DNA of 51,204 nt from Rhodospirillaceae bacterium (GCA_024638465.1 JAHEKF010000017.1:1-51204), one strand, 5' to 3'. Counted from the stretch's first letter, positions 17,733-26,521 are shown. Notes: generated from the letters alone by a model not told the origin. Numbers and translations: made by a program.

Positions 17733-19253
17733 GTGACTGATAAAGACCCGCCAAATACGGTTCACGAAGAGACCATCGTCCCCGTTAAACCGGGGCTGAC
17801 GCGCGTCGACGCGGTCTCGAGCGAAACCGTCAATGCTGGCGTAAGCCCAGGCGTCCTGATTGGCGCCGGGTTCACGTTGGCGCTGATCGTGGCCGCGGTC
17901 GTGGTTTTCCTGTTACCCGGCTGGGTCGCGAACGATGATGACACCGTCGCCGCGCCGCCGCTCGAGCCGGTTGTCGAAGACAGCGAGGAACCGGCCGGTC
18001 CGGTGCTCTCGGAAGAGGAACTCGAAGCTTTACGCGCCGAGGCGGAGGCGCTCCTGGCCGATCTTCTGACGCAGCAGGCCGAGCTCGACGATCTTTCCGC
18101 GGCTTCCTGGGGCGATCAGACCTGGATCGAGTACGAAGAACGAGCGCGTGCGGGGGACGATGCTTATCTGGCGAACAGTTTCCAGGACGCGGTACCGGCC
18201 TACTCGGAAGCGCTCGAGCTCGGTGCCGAATTACTCGTTCAGTCGCGCGAGCTGATTGCCGCTGCGATCAGCGCCGGCAACTCGGCCATCGATGCGGGCA
18301 ATGCGCGCCTCGCAACAGAGCAGTTCGAGCTCGTTCTCGGCATTCGGCCAGATCATGCCGAAGCCCAGGCCGGGCTTGCTCGCGCACAGACTCTGCCCGA
18401 GGTGCTCGTGCTCGTGCAGCAGGGCGAGCAGCTCGAGAGAGATGGCGAGCTCGACGGTGCTGCGGCCGCATTCCGCGAGGCAGTCAGCCTCGATGCGCTA
18501 TGGGAGCCGGCGCGTACCGCGCTTGATGCGGTCAGCACGCGAATCCAGAATCGTGACTTCGATGCACTGATGTCGCGCGGGCTCGCCGCGCTTGCGAGCG
18601 AAGACTTCGAGACGGCGGCGGCGGAGTTTTCGACCGCGCTCGCGCTTCGGCCGGGTTCTGCGGAAGCACGCAACGGCCTGACGCAGGCGGAGCAGGGCGC
18701 CGAGCTGGATCGAATCGCACTCGCCGAGGCGCGCGCAATCGCTGCGGAGACCGTCGAGCGATGGGGTCGCGCGATTCAGATCTATCGCGACTTGTTGAGC
18801 GAGGACCCGTCGCTCGGCTTCGCCCAGACCGGCCTCGAGCGATCGCAGCGACGCGCCGATCTCGACGCCAAGCTCGTCAATCTCATCGACAACCCGGCAC
18901 TGATGTTTAATGACCAGGTGCTCTCCGACGCCCGCGATCTGCTCGACGAAGCCCGCGCGGTCGAGGGAGCGGGAGTGCGCCTCGAAGGGCAGATCGCCGA
19001 ACTGGATCGCATCGTGGTCCTCGCATCGACGCCGCTGACTGTCGAGCTCAGGTCGGACGAGTTAACGGACGTGACGCTCTACCGAGTCGGAAAGCTCGGC
19101 ACCTTTGCAACGAAACAGGTTGAGTTGCGCCCGGGGAATTATCGTGCGCAAGGCTCGCGGAACGGCTACCGCGATGTTCTGGTAGACATCATAGTTCGAC
19201 CGGGAAGAGCCATTCCTCCGGTTGAAGTGCGCTGCGTGGAACCGATTCGATGA
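17733..19253 (+). CDS. Membrane-anchored TPR protein
   Basis: GTG 17733 is chosen, with GAG 6-7 nt upstream; a TTG at 17715 that overlaps the kinase stop is the alternative. About 506 residues: a Thr-rich cytoplasmic N-terminus (TVHEETIVPVKPGLTR) that could be phosphorylated by the kinase, one membrane helix (GVLIGAGFTLALIVAAVVVF), an acidic linker, then TPR-like helical repeats (NSAIDAGNARLATEQFELVL, RGLAALASEDFETAAAEFS). The C-terminus is beta-rich and resembles a carbohydrate-binding or PEGA-like module ending in GNYRAQGSRNGYRDV. It is likely an inner-membrane protein with a periplasmic TPR domain, acting as a scaffold. Confidence 0.85.
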   Translation: MTDKDPPNTVHEETIVPVKPGLTRVDAVSSETVNAGVSPGVLIGAGFTLALIVAAVVVFLLPGWVANDDDTVAAPPLEPVVEDSEEPAGPVLSEEELEALRAEAEALLADLLTQQAELDDLSAASWGDQTWIEYEERARAGDDAYLANSFQDAVPAYSEALELGAELLVQSRELIAAAISAGNSAIDAGNARLATEQFELVLGIRPDHAEAQAGLARAQTLPEVLVLVQQGEQLERDGELDGAAAAFREAVSLDALWEPARTALDAVSTRIQNRDFDALMSRGLAALASEDFETAAAEFSTALALRPGSAEARNGLTQAEQGAELDRIALAEARAIAAETVERWGRAIQIYRDLLSEDPSLGFAQTGLERSQRRADLDAKLVNLIDNPALMFNDQVLSDARDLLDEARAVEGAGVRLEGQIAELDRIVVLASTPLTVELRSDELTDVTLYRVGKLGTFATKQVELRPGNYRAQGSRNGYRDVLVDIIVRPGRAIPPVEVRCVEPIR

Positions 19254-21682
19254 GTACAACAAACGACTGGGTTCTGGAGACGACGACCGATGGCGAGCGT
19301 CGCCGTTTCGGTCTCGACGAGCTGCCGCTGACGATAAGCGGCGATAGCGACGCTGGTTTGCGGTTGCCCGGCGTCGCCGGATCGATCCAGCTCGGCGTTC
19401 TCGACGGCGCGTTCTTCATTCTGCCGGGCCGTGACACGCGCAACCTCCGAGTCGAAGGCGAATCCGTTGCCGGATCGCGCTGGGTAAAGGATGGCGAAAC
19501 GATCGCCCTCGACACCGCGAGGCTGGCCTGTTCCGTCGACAGCGGCCGGTTGCGCATGGAGATTACGGGCGTCGTCACTGGCGGAGATACGGCCCCGCCG
19601 GATCTCGAAGAACTCGCACGTGAGGCTAACGATCTCGATGCTGTTGAAATTGCGCCAATCGCATTCAAGCCGATCTCGGACCAACCAGTCGTTACAGCGA
19701 CAGCGCCGAGCCGTCGTTCGGTACTGATTGGCAGCGCGTTTTTTGTGCTTGCCGTACTTGGCTGGTTCGCGTTTACAGCGAAATCGGTAGAGATCGTCGT
19801 TACGCCCATACCGGAGACCGTCGGACTGCCGGGTACGCTCATGAAGCTTCGTATGGGAGAGCGATTCCTGCTGAGCGCGGGAACTCATCGTGTCACTGCC
19901 GAGCTCGAGGGCTACTATCCGCTCGACGCTGAAATCGAAGTCGGCCTGTCACCGGATCAAACCATTGAAGTCGAGATGGAGCGATTGCCGGGGCTCATCA
20001 GCCTGACGGCCGAGCCCGAGCTGGCCGCGGAGGTGCGCGTCGACGGTGAGCTGATCGGCACTACGCCGATCGACGATGCCGAAATCACCACGGGCCGCCA
20101 TCAGATAGAGTTCTCGGCGGAACGTTATCTTGCGGAAGTGCAGGAATTCGAGGTGATCGGCGGTGGCGAGCGCCAGGCACTAGCGGTTGACCTGACGCCG
20201 AACTGGGCGCCGATTACGCTGACCAGCGATCCGCCCGGCGCAGAAGTCATCATCGATGGGACCGCGTTCGGGCAGACACCGCTCGTGGCAGAGATCGGTG
20301 CGGGCGAACGCATCGTGGAGCTGCGCCTGAGCGGCTACAACGCATGGGCCGATGTTGTGTCGGTCTTTGCGGATCAACCGCAGGAATTGCCGACCATCGA
20401 GCTCAGCGAAGCGGACGGTCGCGTCGAACTCATCACGAGCCCCGCTGGTGCTGCGGTCAGTATCAACGGTGAGTATCGCGGCCAGACGCCGATCACACTC
20501 AGTCTTGCGCCGGGAAGGGCGCACCAGCTAACGCTTGCGAAGGCGGGCTTCGATTCGATCGAACAGGAACTTTCGGTAGCTGCCGACAGTGGCCGGACGA
20601 TTACGCTCGAGATGACAGCCCGTATGGGCACGGTCGAAGTTCTGAGCGAGCCTGCTGGCGCCGAAATCTGGATCGACGGCGAACCGAGTGGCGTCACTCC
20701 GCGTGAACTGACGCTGTCGGCTTTGCCACATGATCTCGAGCTGAGACTGGATGGATACGCCGGATACGCTGAGGAGATCTCACCGCGACCCGGATTCCCT
20801 TTGTACGTCGAGGCGACGTTAGCTGAGCTGAACGCCGTTACCGGGTCGGGTTATCCGCGCATCGTCGAAACCAGCCTTGGCCAGCAGCTCACGCTGGTGC
20901 TGCCGGGAGAGTTCACGATGGGGTCTTCGCGGCGCGAGCAGGGCCGCCGCTCGAACGAAGTGCTGCGGACCGTCAGCCTCAGCGAAGCTTTCTACATCGG
21001 TGTCCACGAAGTCACGAACGCGGAATTCAGGGCTTTTCGCGCCGAGCATGATTCGGGCCGCTTCGGCAATGAATCGTTAAACGAAGATGATCAGCCCGTC
21101 GTTCGTGTAACCTGGGACGACACAGCGCAGTATCTGAACTGGCTCAGCATTCGCGATGGACTTCAGCCGGTCTACGAGGAGACGAATGGTGTGTGGGCGC
21201 CGGTTCGCCCGCTTCGCAACGGTTATCGTTTGCCCACGGAAGCTGAATGGTCCTGGGCAGCACGCTTCGCCGAGCGTGAAGAGACCGTGACGTTTCCGTG
21301 GGGCGATACCATGCCGCCGCCCGACCGCTCCGGGAACTTCGCGGACGTATCGGCCTCGTCAATCCTTCCGACTCATCTCGTCACCTACAACGACGGGTTT
21401 AACGTCTCGAGCCCGCCCGGCTCGTTTCCAGCCAATCCGGTCGGTGTTTTCGATTTGGGTGGTAACGTGTCCGAATGGGTGCTCGACTACTGGGAAGTTG
21501 GATCACCGCAAACCGATACCGTTGCCGTCGATCGCCTTGGGCCGGAACAGGGAAGGTTCCATGTGATTCGCGGTTCGAGCTGGCGAAGCGGTGTAATCAC
21601 GGAATTGCGGCTCGCGTACCGGAATTACAGCGATTCCAGCAGGGAAGATGTAGGGTTCAGGATCGCCAGAAACCTGGAATGA
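19250..21682 (+). CDS. Membrane scaffold: FHA-like, PEGA repeats and FGE-sulfatase-like domain
   Basis: ATG 19250 overlaps the upstream stop (ATGA). The 810 residues contain, in order: an FHA-like beta domain (about 1-105), one membrane helix near 160-180 (VLIGSAFFVLAVLGWFAF), four clear PEGA repeats (for example DPPGAEVIIDGTAFGQTPL) plus a degenerate first one, and a C-terminal FGE-type domain (about 545-808) with LPGEFTMGSS, HEVTNAEF, RLPTEAEWSWA and GGNVSEWVLD. The FGE domain has no Cys at all, so it cannot act like true formylglycine-generating enzyme and is probably a ligand-binding version. PEGA and FGE parts should be periplasmic, with the FHA-like part facing the kinase. Confidence 0.9.
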   Translation: MSTTNDWVLETTTDGERRRFGLDELPLTISGDSDAGLRLPGVAGSIQLGVLDGAFFILPGRDTRNLRVEGESVAGSRWVKDGETIALDTARLACSVDSGRLRMEITGVVTGGDTAPPDLEELAREANDLDAVEIAPIAFKPISDQPVVTATAPSRRSVLIGSAFFVLAVLGWFAFTAKSVEIVVTPIPETVGLPGTLMKLRMGERFLLSAGTHRVTAELEGYYPLDAEIEVGLSPDQTIEVEMERLPGLISLTAEPELAAEVRVDGELIGTTPIDDAEITTGRHQIEFSAERYLAEVQEFEVIGGGERQALAVDLTPNWAPITLTSDPPGAEVIIDGTAFGQTPLVAEIGAGERIVELRLSGYNAWADVVSVFADQPQELPTIELSEADGRVELITSPAGAAVSINGEYRGQTPITLSLAPGRAHQLTLAKAGFDSIEQELSVAADSGRTITLEMTARMGTVEVLSEPAGAEIWIDGEPSGVTPRELTLSALPHDLELRLDGYAGYAEEISPRPGFPLYVEATLAELNAVTGSGYPRIVETSLGQQLTLVLPGEFTMGSSRREQGRRSNEVLRTVSLSEAFYIGVHEVTNAEFRAFRAEHDSGRFGNESLNEDDQPVVRVTWDDTAQYLNWLSIRDGLQPVYEETNGVWAPVRPLRNGYRLPTEAEWSWAARFAEREETVTFPWGDTMPPPDRSGNFADVSASSILPTHLVTYNDGFNVSSPPGSFPANPVGVFDLGGNVSEWVLDYWEVGSPQTDTVAVDRLGPEQGRFHVIRGSSWRSGVITELRLAYRNYSDSSREDVGFRIARNLE

Positions 21683-21735
21683 TCACTGCTCGCGCTGGTC
21701 TAATAGGCAATGAGTGTTCGTCAGGAGGAATGACA

Positions 21736-21939
21736 ATGCGTTGGAAACGAATACTGCTGGCACTTCCTGCCCTCATGGCGCTTTCGATGTCGTCCGTGGG
21801 CCAGGATTCGCAGGCACCTGAAGAGGAAGCTGAGTCCGAGCCACCACCCGCTCCGGATACGCGGCCGCTTGATGAAATCTTCATTCCGAGCGAAGAGATC
21901 GCTGCGGACGAAGAAGTAACGTTCCCGGTCAATATCTAG
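21736..21939 (+). CDS. Small exported protein of the envelope operon
   Basis: ATG 21736 lies 7 nt after a strong AGGAGG (21723-21728); the nearer ATG at 21730 is too close to it. The 67 residues are a signal peptide (KRILLALPALMALSMSSVG) followed by about 45 acidic and Pro-rich residues ending in EEVTFPVNI. No family is recognised. Its strong ribosome-binding site and its place between scaffold and channel genes (stop 2 nt before the channel ATG) argue that it is real and needed in quantity. Translation of the channel gene, which has no clear ribosome-binding site, is probably coupled to it. Confidence 0.72.
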   Translation: MRWKRILLALPALMALSMSSVGQDSQAPEEEAESEPPPAPDTRPLDEIFIPSEEIAADEEVTFPVNI

Positions 21940-21941
21940 AT

Positions 21942-22751
21942 ATGAAGCGTACGTTCCAGACCGAGTTTCTCTATCAGGTATTTGCCCTGATCATCGCCGT
22001 CATCATTGTGCATGCTATTTACGTCACGGTCGTGCGGCCGCGTGCTACGGAAGTCCTGGCCGAGCAGGCTGTGCAGATCGCCGAAGATTCCGAGTACACG
22101 GTCGAGCGATCCTTGTGGGTGCTGATTCGCGACTTCGAGCAGGAAGCGTGTTTCGTTCTCATGCTCTGGGCCTTTTCGATCATGGGCTACAAAGCCGTGA
22201 ACTCACTCAAAGAACAGAAGCTGTTGCAGCAGGAACTCGTGCCAGTCCAGGATGGTGTCCGCATCCTGCCGGAGGACACGCGAGAATATGCGCGGACGCT
22301 GCAGGCGTTACCCGACCGGGTACGCGGAATGCTGCTGCCGCGTGTACTGCTGTCGTCGCTCGAGCGCTTCGGCTCGACCCGCAACGTGCAGGACGTTTCC
22401 TCCGTTGCCAACACGCTCTGCGAGTCCGAGGGCGAGCGACTCGAGTCCGAGCTGTCGATGATCCGCTATATCGCCTGGGCGATTCCTTCGGTCGGATTTA
22501 TCGGCACTGTCCGAGGTATCGGCGAAGCGCTCGGACAGGCGCATCGTGCCGTCGATGGCGACATCACCGGTGTCACCCAGAGCCTCGGAACGGCGTTTAA
22601 CTCCACGTTTATCGCGCTGCTGATATCGATCGTCGTGATGTTTCTCGTTCATCAGCTGCAGTCTCTGCAGGAACGTCTCGTATTCGACACGCAGACCTAC
22701 ATCGACCACAACCTCATTCGCCATATGCAGACAAGGGGAGGCGCACAGTAG
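21942..22751 (+). CDS. MotA/TolQ/ExbB-family proton channel protein
   Basis: The 269 residues have four membrane segments: about 13-31 (VFALIIAVIIVHAIYVTVV), 68-86 (EACFVLMLWAFSIMGYKAV), 174-197 and 222-245. The last two carry the family signature: IPSVGFIGTVRGIGEAL, then SLGTAFNSTFIALLISIVV with the conserved Thr/Ser of the ion path. Relatives form inner-membrane pentamers around two ExbD/TolR/MotB subunits and turn proton flow into motion. No normal ExbD, TolR or MotB is encoded nearby; the two VWA proteins downstream have the matching N-terminal segment and are the likely partners. Confidence 0.9.
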   Translation: MKRTFQTEFLYQVFALIIAVIIVHAIYVTVVRPRATEVLAEQAVQIAEDSEYTVERSLWVLIRDFEQEACFVLMLWAFSIMGYKAVNSLKEQKLLQQELVPVQDGVRILPEDTREYARTLQALPDRVRGMLLPRVLLSSLERFGSTRNVQDVSSVANTLCESEGERLESELSMIRYIAWAIPSVGFIGTVRGIGEALGQAHRAVDGDITGVTQSLGTAFNSTFIALLISIVVMFLVHQLQSLQERLVFDTQTYIDHNLIRHMQTRGGAQ

Positions 22752-22760
22752 CGCGCAATC

Positions 22761-24158
22761 ATGAGTACGCTCGCGATCGATATCAACGATGCGAACTTGA
22801 TCGTCGCTGACGATACGGGTGTGCTCGCAACCGAACCCGGTTATGCGGTCGTAGGCCGTGATGGCGTACTGACCGGTAAAGAGGCGTATGCGCAGGCGCG
22901 GCTCCGCCCCCGCGAAACCAGTAACCGTTTCTGGCAGAACCTGAGCCTCGATGAAAACAGCGCGGGCCTGGACGGAGTGGCCAACACGGCGCAGCTCGCG
23001 TTCGCCCAGCTCGAGAGTCTGTGGAAACAGTACGGCGGCCAAGGGCACGATGCCGTATTGGTTGTTCCGGATCACTACTCGCGAGAGCAGCTAGGGTTGT
23101 TGCTCGGTCTCGCTGTTGAATGCGAGATGCCCGTTCGTTCACTGGTTAATTCTGCGGTCGCGGCGAGTCCGCGGCCCTATCCCGGTCAACAGCTTGTTTA
23201 TCTCGATGCCAGTCTGCATCGTGTATCCGTTACCACGCTCGATCAGGGCGACGAGGTCGCTGCGCTCGACGAGCGGGTGATCGATGGCGCCGGACTTTCT
23301 TCGCTCATGGATCTTTGGGCGAAGCGCGTCGCGGAGCTGTTTGTCCTGTCGACGAGATTCGATCCATTCCATGGCGCCGAGAGCGAGCAACTCGTCTATG
23401 ACAATTTGCCGCATTGGCTCGAGCTGCTACAGGATGACGAATCAGCCGAGCTGACGCTGCCGCACGGTGAAAAGGAAGTCACGGTAGACGTATCTCGGGA
23501 CCAGATATTGGGCGTCGCATCGGGATTCTATCGAGCCATCGTGCAACTGCTCGCGCAGACTCGCAGTGGTCATGACCGTCTCGTCGTACAGGTGTCGCAT
23601 CGGCTGTTGCAACTGCCGGGCGTCATGAGCGAGCTCGCGCGCCTCGATGACGCGCATTTCGTTGCATTAGCCGAAGGCGAGGCGTCGCTCGGTGCGATAA
23701 AGAGTCTCGCAGCGATCTCTTCCGGCGATCAGGTCAAGCTGCTCAAGCGATTGCCCTGGCGCGAGGCTGCTGTCGAACTCGAGAGATCTGTCGACGCGCC
23801 GGCACCGGTCGAATTATCGAAGACTGCTGCCAAGCCGGAGCCAGCTGCCACCCACATTGTCTATAGAGGCGTCGCGATACCGGTCGATGCCAACGGATTG
23901 CTGGTTGGTCGCGAGGAAAGCGAAGGTCGGCGGACGATCGTCCTGAACGGCGACCACGGCGGCGTCTCGCGATCGCATTGCGAATTCGTCAGACGTGACG
24001 GTGAACTGCGGCTCAAGGATCTGAGTCAATTCGGAACCTACGTCAATGAGAAGCGCGTCGCTGGCGATCTTGTGATTCAGCCTGCGGACGTCATCCGGAT
24101 CGGTACGCCTGGCGAAGAACTGCAGGCAGTCTTGCTGGAGGCCGACCATGGCACGTAA
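22761..24158 (+). CDS. Degenerate actin/Hsp70-like domain with C-terminal FHA domain
   Basis: The 465 residues start with a region that resembles the actin/Hsp70 ATPase fold: LAIDINDANLIVADD at the phosphate-1 position and LVYLDASLHRVSVTTLDQG at phosphate-2. In both, the Gly and Thr that hold ATP in Hsp70 are missing, so it may not bind nucleotide. A linker (about 335-365) leads to a canonical FHA domain (about 375-460) with LLVGREES, VSRSHCEF and GTYVNEKRV, which should bind phospho-Thr. No membrane helix is seen; it is probably cytoplasmic and docks at the channel. Its last 11 nt overlap the first VWA gene. Confidence 0.85.
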   Translation: MSTLAIDINDANLIVADDTGVLATEPGYAVVGRDGVLTGKEAYAQARLRPRETSNRFWQNLSLDENSAGLDGVANTAQLAFAQLESLWKQYGGQGHDAVLVVPDHYSREQLGLLLGLAVECEMPVRSLVNSAVAASPRPYPGQQLVYLDASLHRVSVTTLDQGDEVAALDERVIDGAGLSSLMDLWAKRVAELFVLSTRFDPFHGAESEQLVYDNLPHWLELLQDDESAELTLPHGEKEVTVDVSRDQILGVASGFYRAIVQLLAQTRSGHDRLVVQVSHRLLQLPGVMSELARLDDAHFVALAEGEASLGAIKSLAAISSGDQVKLLKRLPWREAAVELERSVDAPAPVELSKTAAKPEPAATHIVYRGVAIPVDANGLLVGREESEGRRTIVLNGDHGGVSRSHCEFVRRDGELRLKDLSQFGTYVNEKRVAGDLVIQPADVIRIGTPGEELQAVLLEADHGT

Positions 24159-25239
24159 AAAGCTGAACGTGTTTTCGCTGTCGTTCCTCGACGCCATGAC
24201 CTGTGGCTTCGGTGCCGTGATCCTGTTCTTCATGATCATCAACGCGAATATCGATCTGCGTAATGATCTCGAGCTCGAGGAGCTCTCGAGTGAAGTCGAT
24301 CGCATGGAGTTGCAGGTGCTGGTCGGCCGCAAGAATCTCGTCCAGATACAGCAGCAGCTGGCGGAGCTTCTGGAGGAATGGGCGGTCCTGCGAGGTCTCA
24401 AGGACGAGATCATTTCAGAAATCAACCTGACCGCGGAAGAGTTCAACTCGCTGTCGGCAGATACGGTCGCGCAGGAAGAGATGATTATCCAGTTACGTTC
24501 GGAGCTCGAGGCGCTCGAGCAGGAGACGCAGCGGCTTTCGGCCGCAAGCATCACTCCCGAGGACGCCGGAAATCGCATTCTCAGCGTGACCGGTGACGGT
24601 AACCGCCAGTACCTGACGGGTATGCGAATGGGCGGCCAGCGTGTCGTCATACTCGTAGACGCATCGAGCAGTATGCTCGACCGAACGATCGTCAACATCA
24701 TCCGTCGCCGCAACATGCCGGTAGATCAGCAGCTCGATGCGCCGAAATGGCGGCAGGCGGTTAATACGGTTGAGTGGCTGACAGCGCAGCTTCAGCCAGG
24801 CACGCAGTTTCAGATATTCGCTTTCAATAACGAGGCGTGGCCGCTTATCGAGGGGACGGAAGGACAATGGCTGACCGTAACGGACGGCAGTCAGCTTCGC
24901 GACGCGGTGGCGAACCTGCGTCAGACGCCGCCTACCGGACCGACGAGTCTGCACGCGGCATTCGAGACGATGCGGCCGCTCGACCCGAAGCCGGACAATA
25001 TTTATCTGCTCGTTGACGGTTTGCCGACGATGGGCGAGATACCACCGACCCGTGCCGGCGTGACGGGTCGCGAACGGCAGACGCATTTTAATCGCGCAGC
25101 TCGCGAGCTGCCGTTTAACGTTCCCGTCAATGTCATCCTCTATGCGATGGAAGGAGACCCCCAGGCGGCTCCCGCGTATTGGTGGATGGCGCTCAGTACC
25201 GGCGGATCGATGATGGCGCCTTCGGAGGACTGGCCATGA
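24148..25239 (+). CDS. VWA protein with ExbD-like N-terminal membrane segment (first of two)
   Basis: ATG 24148 lies inside the end of the FHA gene. The 363 residues have: residues 9-32 with SLSFLDAMTCGFGAVILFFM, a membrane segment whose Asp15 matches the functional Asp of ExbD (F-I-D-V-M); a coiled coil (about 38-130); and a VWA domain with metal-site motif D171-A-S-S-S, a Thr in TGPTSLH and an Asp in LLVDG. The VWA domain and coiled coil should be periplasmic. It may be the moving partner of the channel protein, with the VWA domain as the working head; the role is inferred. Confidence 0.87.
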   Translation: MARKKLNVFSLSFLDAMTCGFGAVILFFMIINANIDLRNDLELEELSSEVDRMELQVLVGRKNLVQIQQQLAELLEEWAVLRGLKDEIISEINLTAEEFNSLSADTVAQEEMIIQLRSELEALEQETQRLSAASITPEDAGNRILSVTGDGNRQYLTGMRMGGQRVVILVDASSSMLDRTIVNIIRRRNMPVDQQLDAPKWRQAVNTVEWLTAQLQPGTQFQIFAFNNEAWPLIEGTEGQWLTVTDGSQLRDAVANLRQTPPTGPTSLHAAFETMRPLDPKPDNIYLLVDGLPTMGEIPPTRAGVTGRERQTHFNRAARELPFNVPVNVILYAMEGDPQAAPAYWWMALSTGGSMMAPSEDWP

Positions 25240-26240
25240 GGACGCGAAGAAGAGACGTTGAAACAGGCAGCCTGTCGTTCCTCGACGTAATCTGCTGTGG
25301 CTTCGGTGCGATCATTCTGTTGCTCGTATTGACCAAGATATTCGAGCCCATCCGACTCGAAGAAAGCCAAATCGAGCTTCAAGGACTGATAGTGCGCTAC
25401 CAGCAGGAGCTCAACGAAATTATCGGCGAGACCGAAGTTGTACAGCGCGAACGCTCATCGACGATCGAGCGCGTCGACGAGGACGAAACCCAGATCGCGT
25501 CGCTCGAGAGCGAGCTCACCCGCATTCGAGCCCAGTTTCTCGCGACCGAGGACGATGCAGATATCTCCGCGGAGCTGGCTGGGCGTCTGGCCGAGGCCAA
25601 GCAGCGCCTGACCGAAGAAATGCAACGGCTGCTTGCGGACTATCGGCCTGATCCTACCGAGTACAAGGTGGGAGGCATTCCGGTCGACAGCGAGTACATC
25701 ATCTTCATCATCGACACGTCGGGCAGTATGCAACGCTACGCATGGAACCGCGTACAGCAGCAGATTCGCGAGACGCTCGAGGTCTATCCACAGGTCAAGG
25801 GTATTCAGGTGTTCAACGACATGGGCGAGTACATGTTCAAGAGCTACCGCAACGAATGGATACCCGATACGCAGGGACGTCGTGACGCGATCATCGATGC
25901 GCTTCGCAACTGGCAGGCGTTTTCCAATTCCAGTCCGCGCGAGGGCATTCTCGAAGCGATCGACACGTTCTACGATCCGACGAAGAAGATCAGCCTCTAC
26001 GTCTATAGCGACGACTTCGCGTCTGGCTCGATTAATGCAGTCGTCCGCGAGGTCGATCGTCGCAATGCGCTCGGCGCGGATGGCCAGCGGCGCGTGCGCA
26101 TTCACGCGGTCGCGTTTCCGGTCTACTACGAAGTGACGAACGGTGAACTATTGTCGTCGGCGCGCTTCGCCGTTCTCATGCGAGTACTCTGCCAGCGTAA
26201 CGGCGGAACCTTCGTCGCGTTGCCGTCCCTCCGCGGTTAG
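25236..26240 (+). CDS. VWA protein with ExbD-like N-terminal membrane segment (second of two)
   Basis: ATG 25236 overlaps the previous stop (ATGA) and has GGAGG 9 nt upstream. The 334 residues repeat the layout of the first VWA protein: SLSFLDVICCGFGAIILLLV (12-31) with Asp17, a long coiled coil (about 40-135), and a VWA domain with D160-T-S-G-S. The second metal-site Thr is replaced by Ser/Pro-rich SNSSPREG; a later acidic stretch is YSDDFASGS. The two proteins share the S-L-S-F-L-D and C-G-F-G-A motifs but differ elsewhere, so they probably form a pair with separate roles. Last gene of the operon. Confidence 0.87.
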   Translation: MRTRRRDVETGSLSFLDVICCGFGAIILLLVLTKIFEPIRLEESQIELQGLIVRYQQELNEIIGETEVVQRERSSTIERVDEDETQIASLESELTRIRAQFLATEDDADISAELAGRLAEAKQRLTEEMQRLLADYRPDPTEYKVGGIPVDSEYIIFIIDTSGSMQRYAWNRVQQQIRETLEVYPQVKGIQVFNDMGEYMFKSYRNEWIPDTQGRRDAIIDALRNWQAFSNSSPREGILEAIDTFYDPTKKISLYVYSDDFASGSINAVVREVDRRNALGADGQRRVRIHAVAFPVYYEVTNGELLSSARFAVLMRVLCQRNGGTFVALPSLRG

Positions 26241-26323
26241 CGCGGCGGTCAACGGACGACCCCCGATAGCTCCGGCATCACCGGTCGACGGTTAGCGGAG
26301 TCCCAGGGGGCCGGTCGACGTGT

Positions 26324-26347
26324 CGGTTGATGGTCGGGCCCGGACAG
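26324..26347 (+). repeat. Left arm of a 23-24 bp inverted repeat
   Basis: The sequence CGGTTGATGGTCGGGCCCGG (26324-26343) plus ACAG pairs with the reverse complement of 26796-26818, with one extra base and one mismatch. The shared core is GGTCGGGCCCGGA. Confidence 0.7.
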
Positions 26348-26413
26348 CTTGCTCGTTCAGGTCACCTCAAAGAGCGCCCTGTCACGGTCAATCCGGTCGA
26401 GCCCGACGGCACG

Positions 26414-26439
26414 TCGGTCCCTTTTTGCAAAGGGACCGA
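26414..26439 (+). repeat. Perfect 11-bp hairpin with TTGC loop
   Basis: TCGGTCCCTTT (26414-26424) and AAAGGGACCGA (26429-26439) pair perfectly around TTGC. There is no T-run after it, so it is not a usual terminator for either strand. Confidence 0.75.
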
Positions 26440-26521
26440 TGCCCTCATGCACGCCGCCGGCGTGCGGGGCTCGCACGACTCGCCTCCCGGCTCGGGTGCG
26501 AGTGCTCGCTCCCGTCTCGCC

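Noticed and set aside
16957-26240. Kinase, FHA and VWA genes considered as the type VI secretion phosphorylation pathway
   Set aside because: No sheath, tube, spike, baseplate or membrane-complex genes of type VI secretion are in the window, and the kinase has no VWA or membrane part.
24148-26240. Twin VWA genes considered as BatA/BatB of the aerotolerance operon
   Set aside because: BatA/BatB come with a MoxR ATPase and have helices flanking the VWA domain; here there is one N-terminal helix with an Asp and no MoxR gene.
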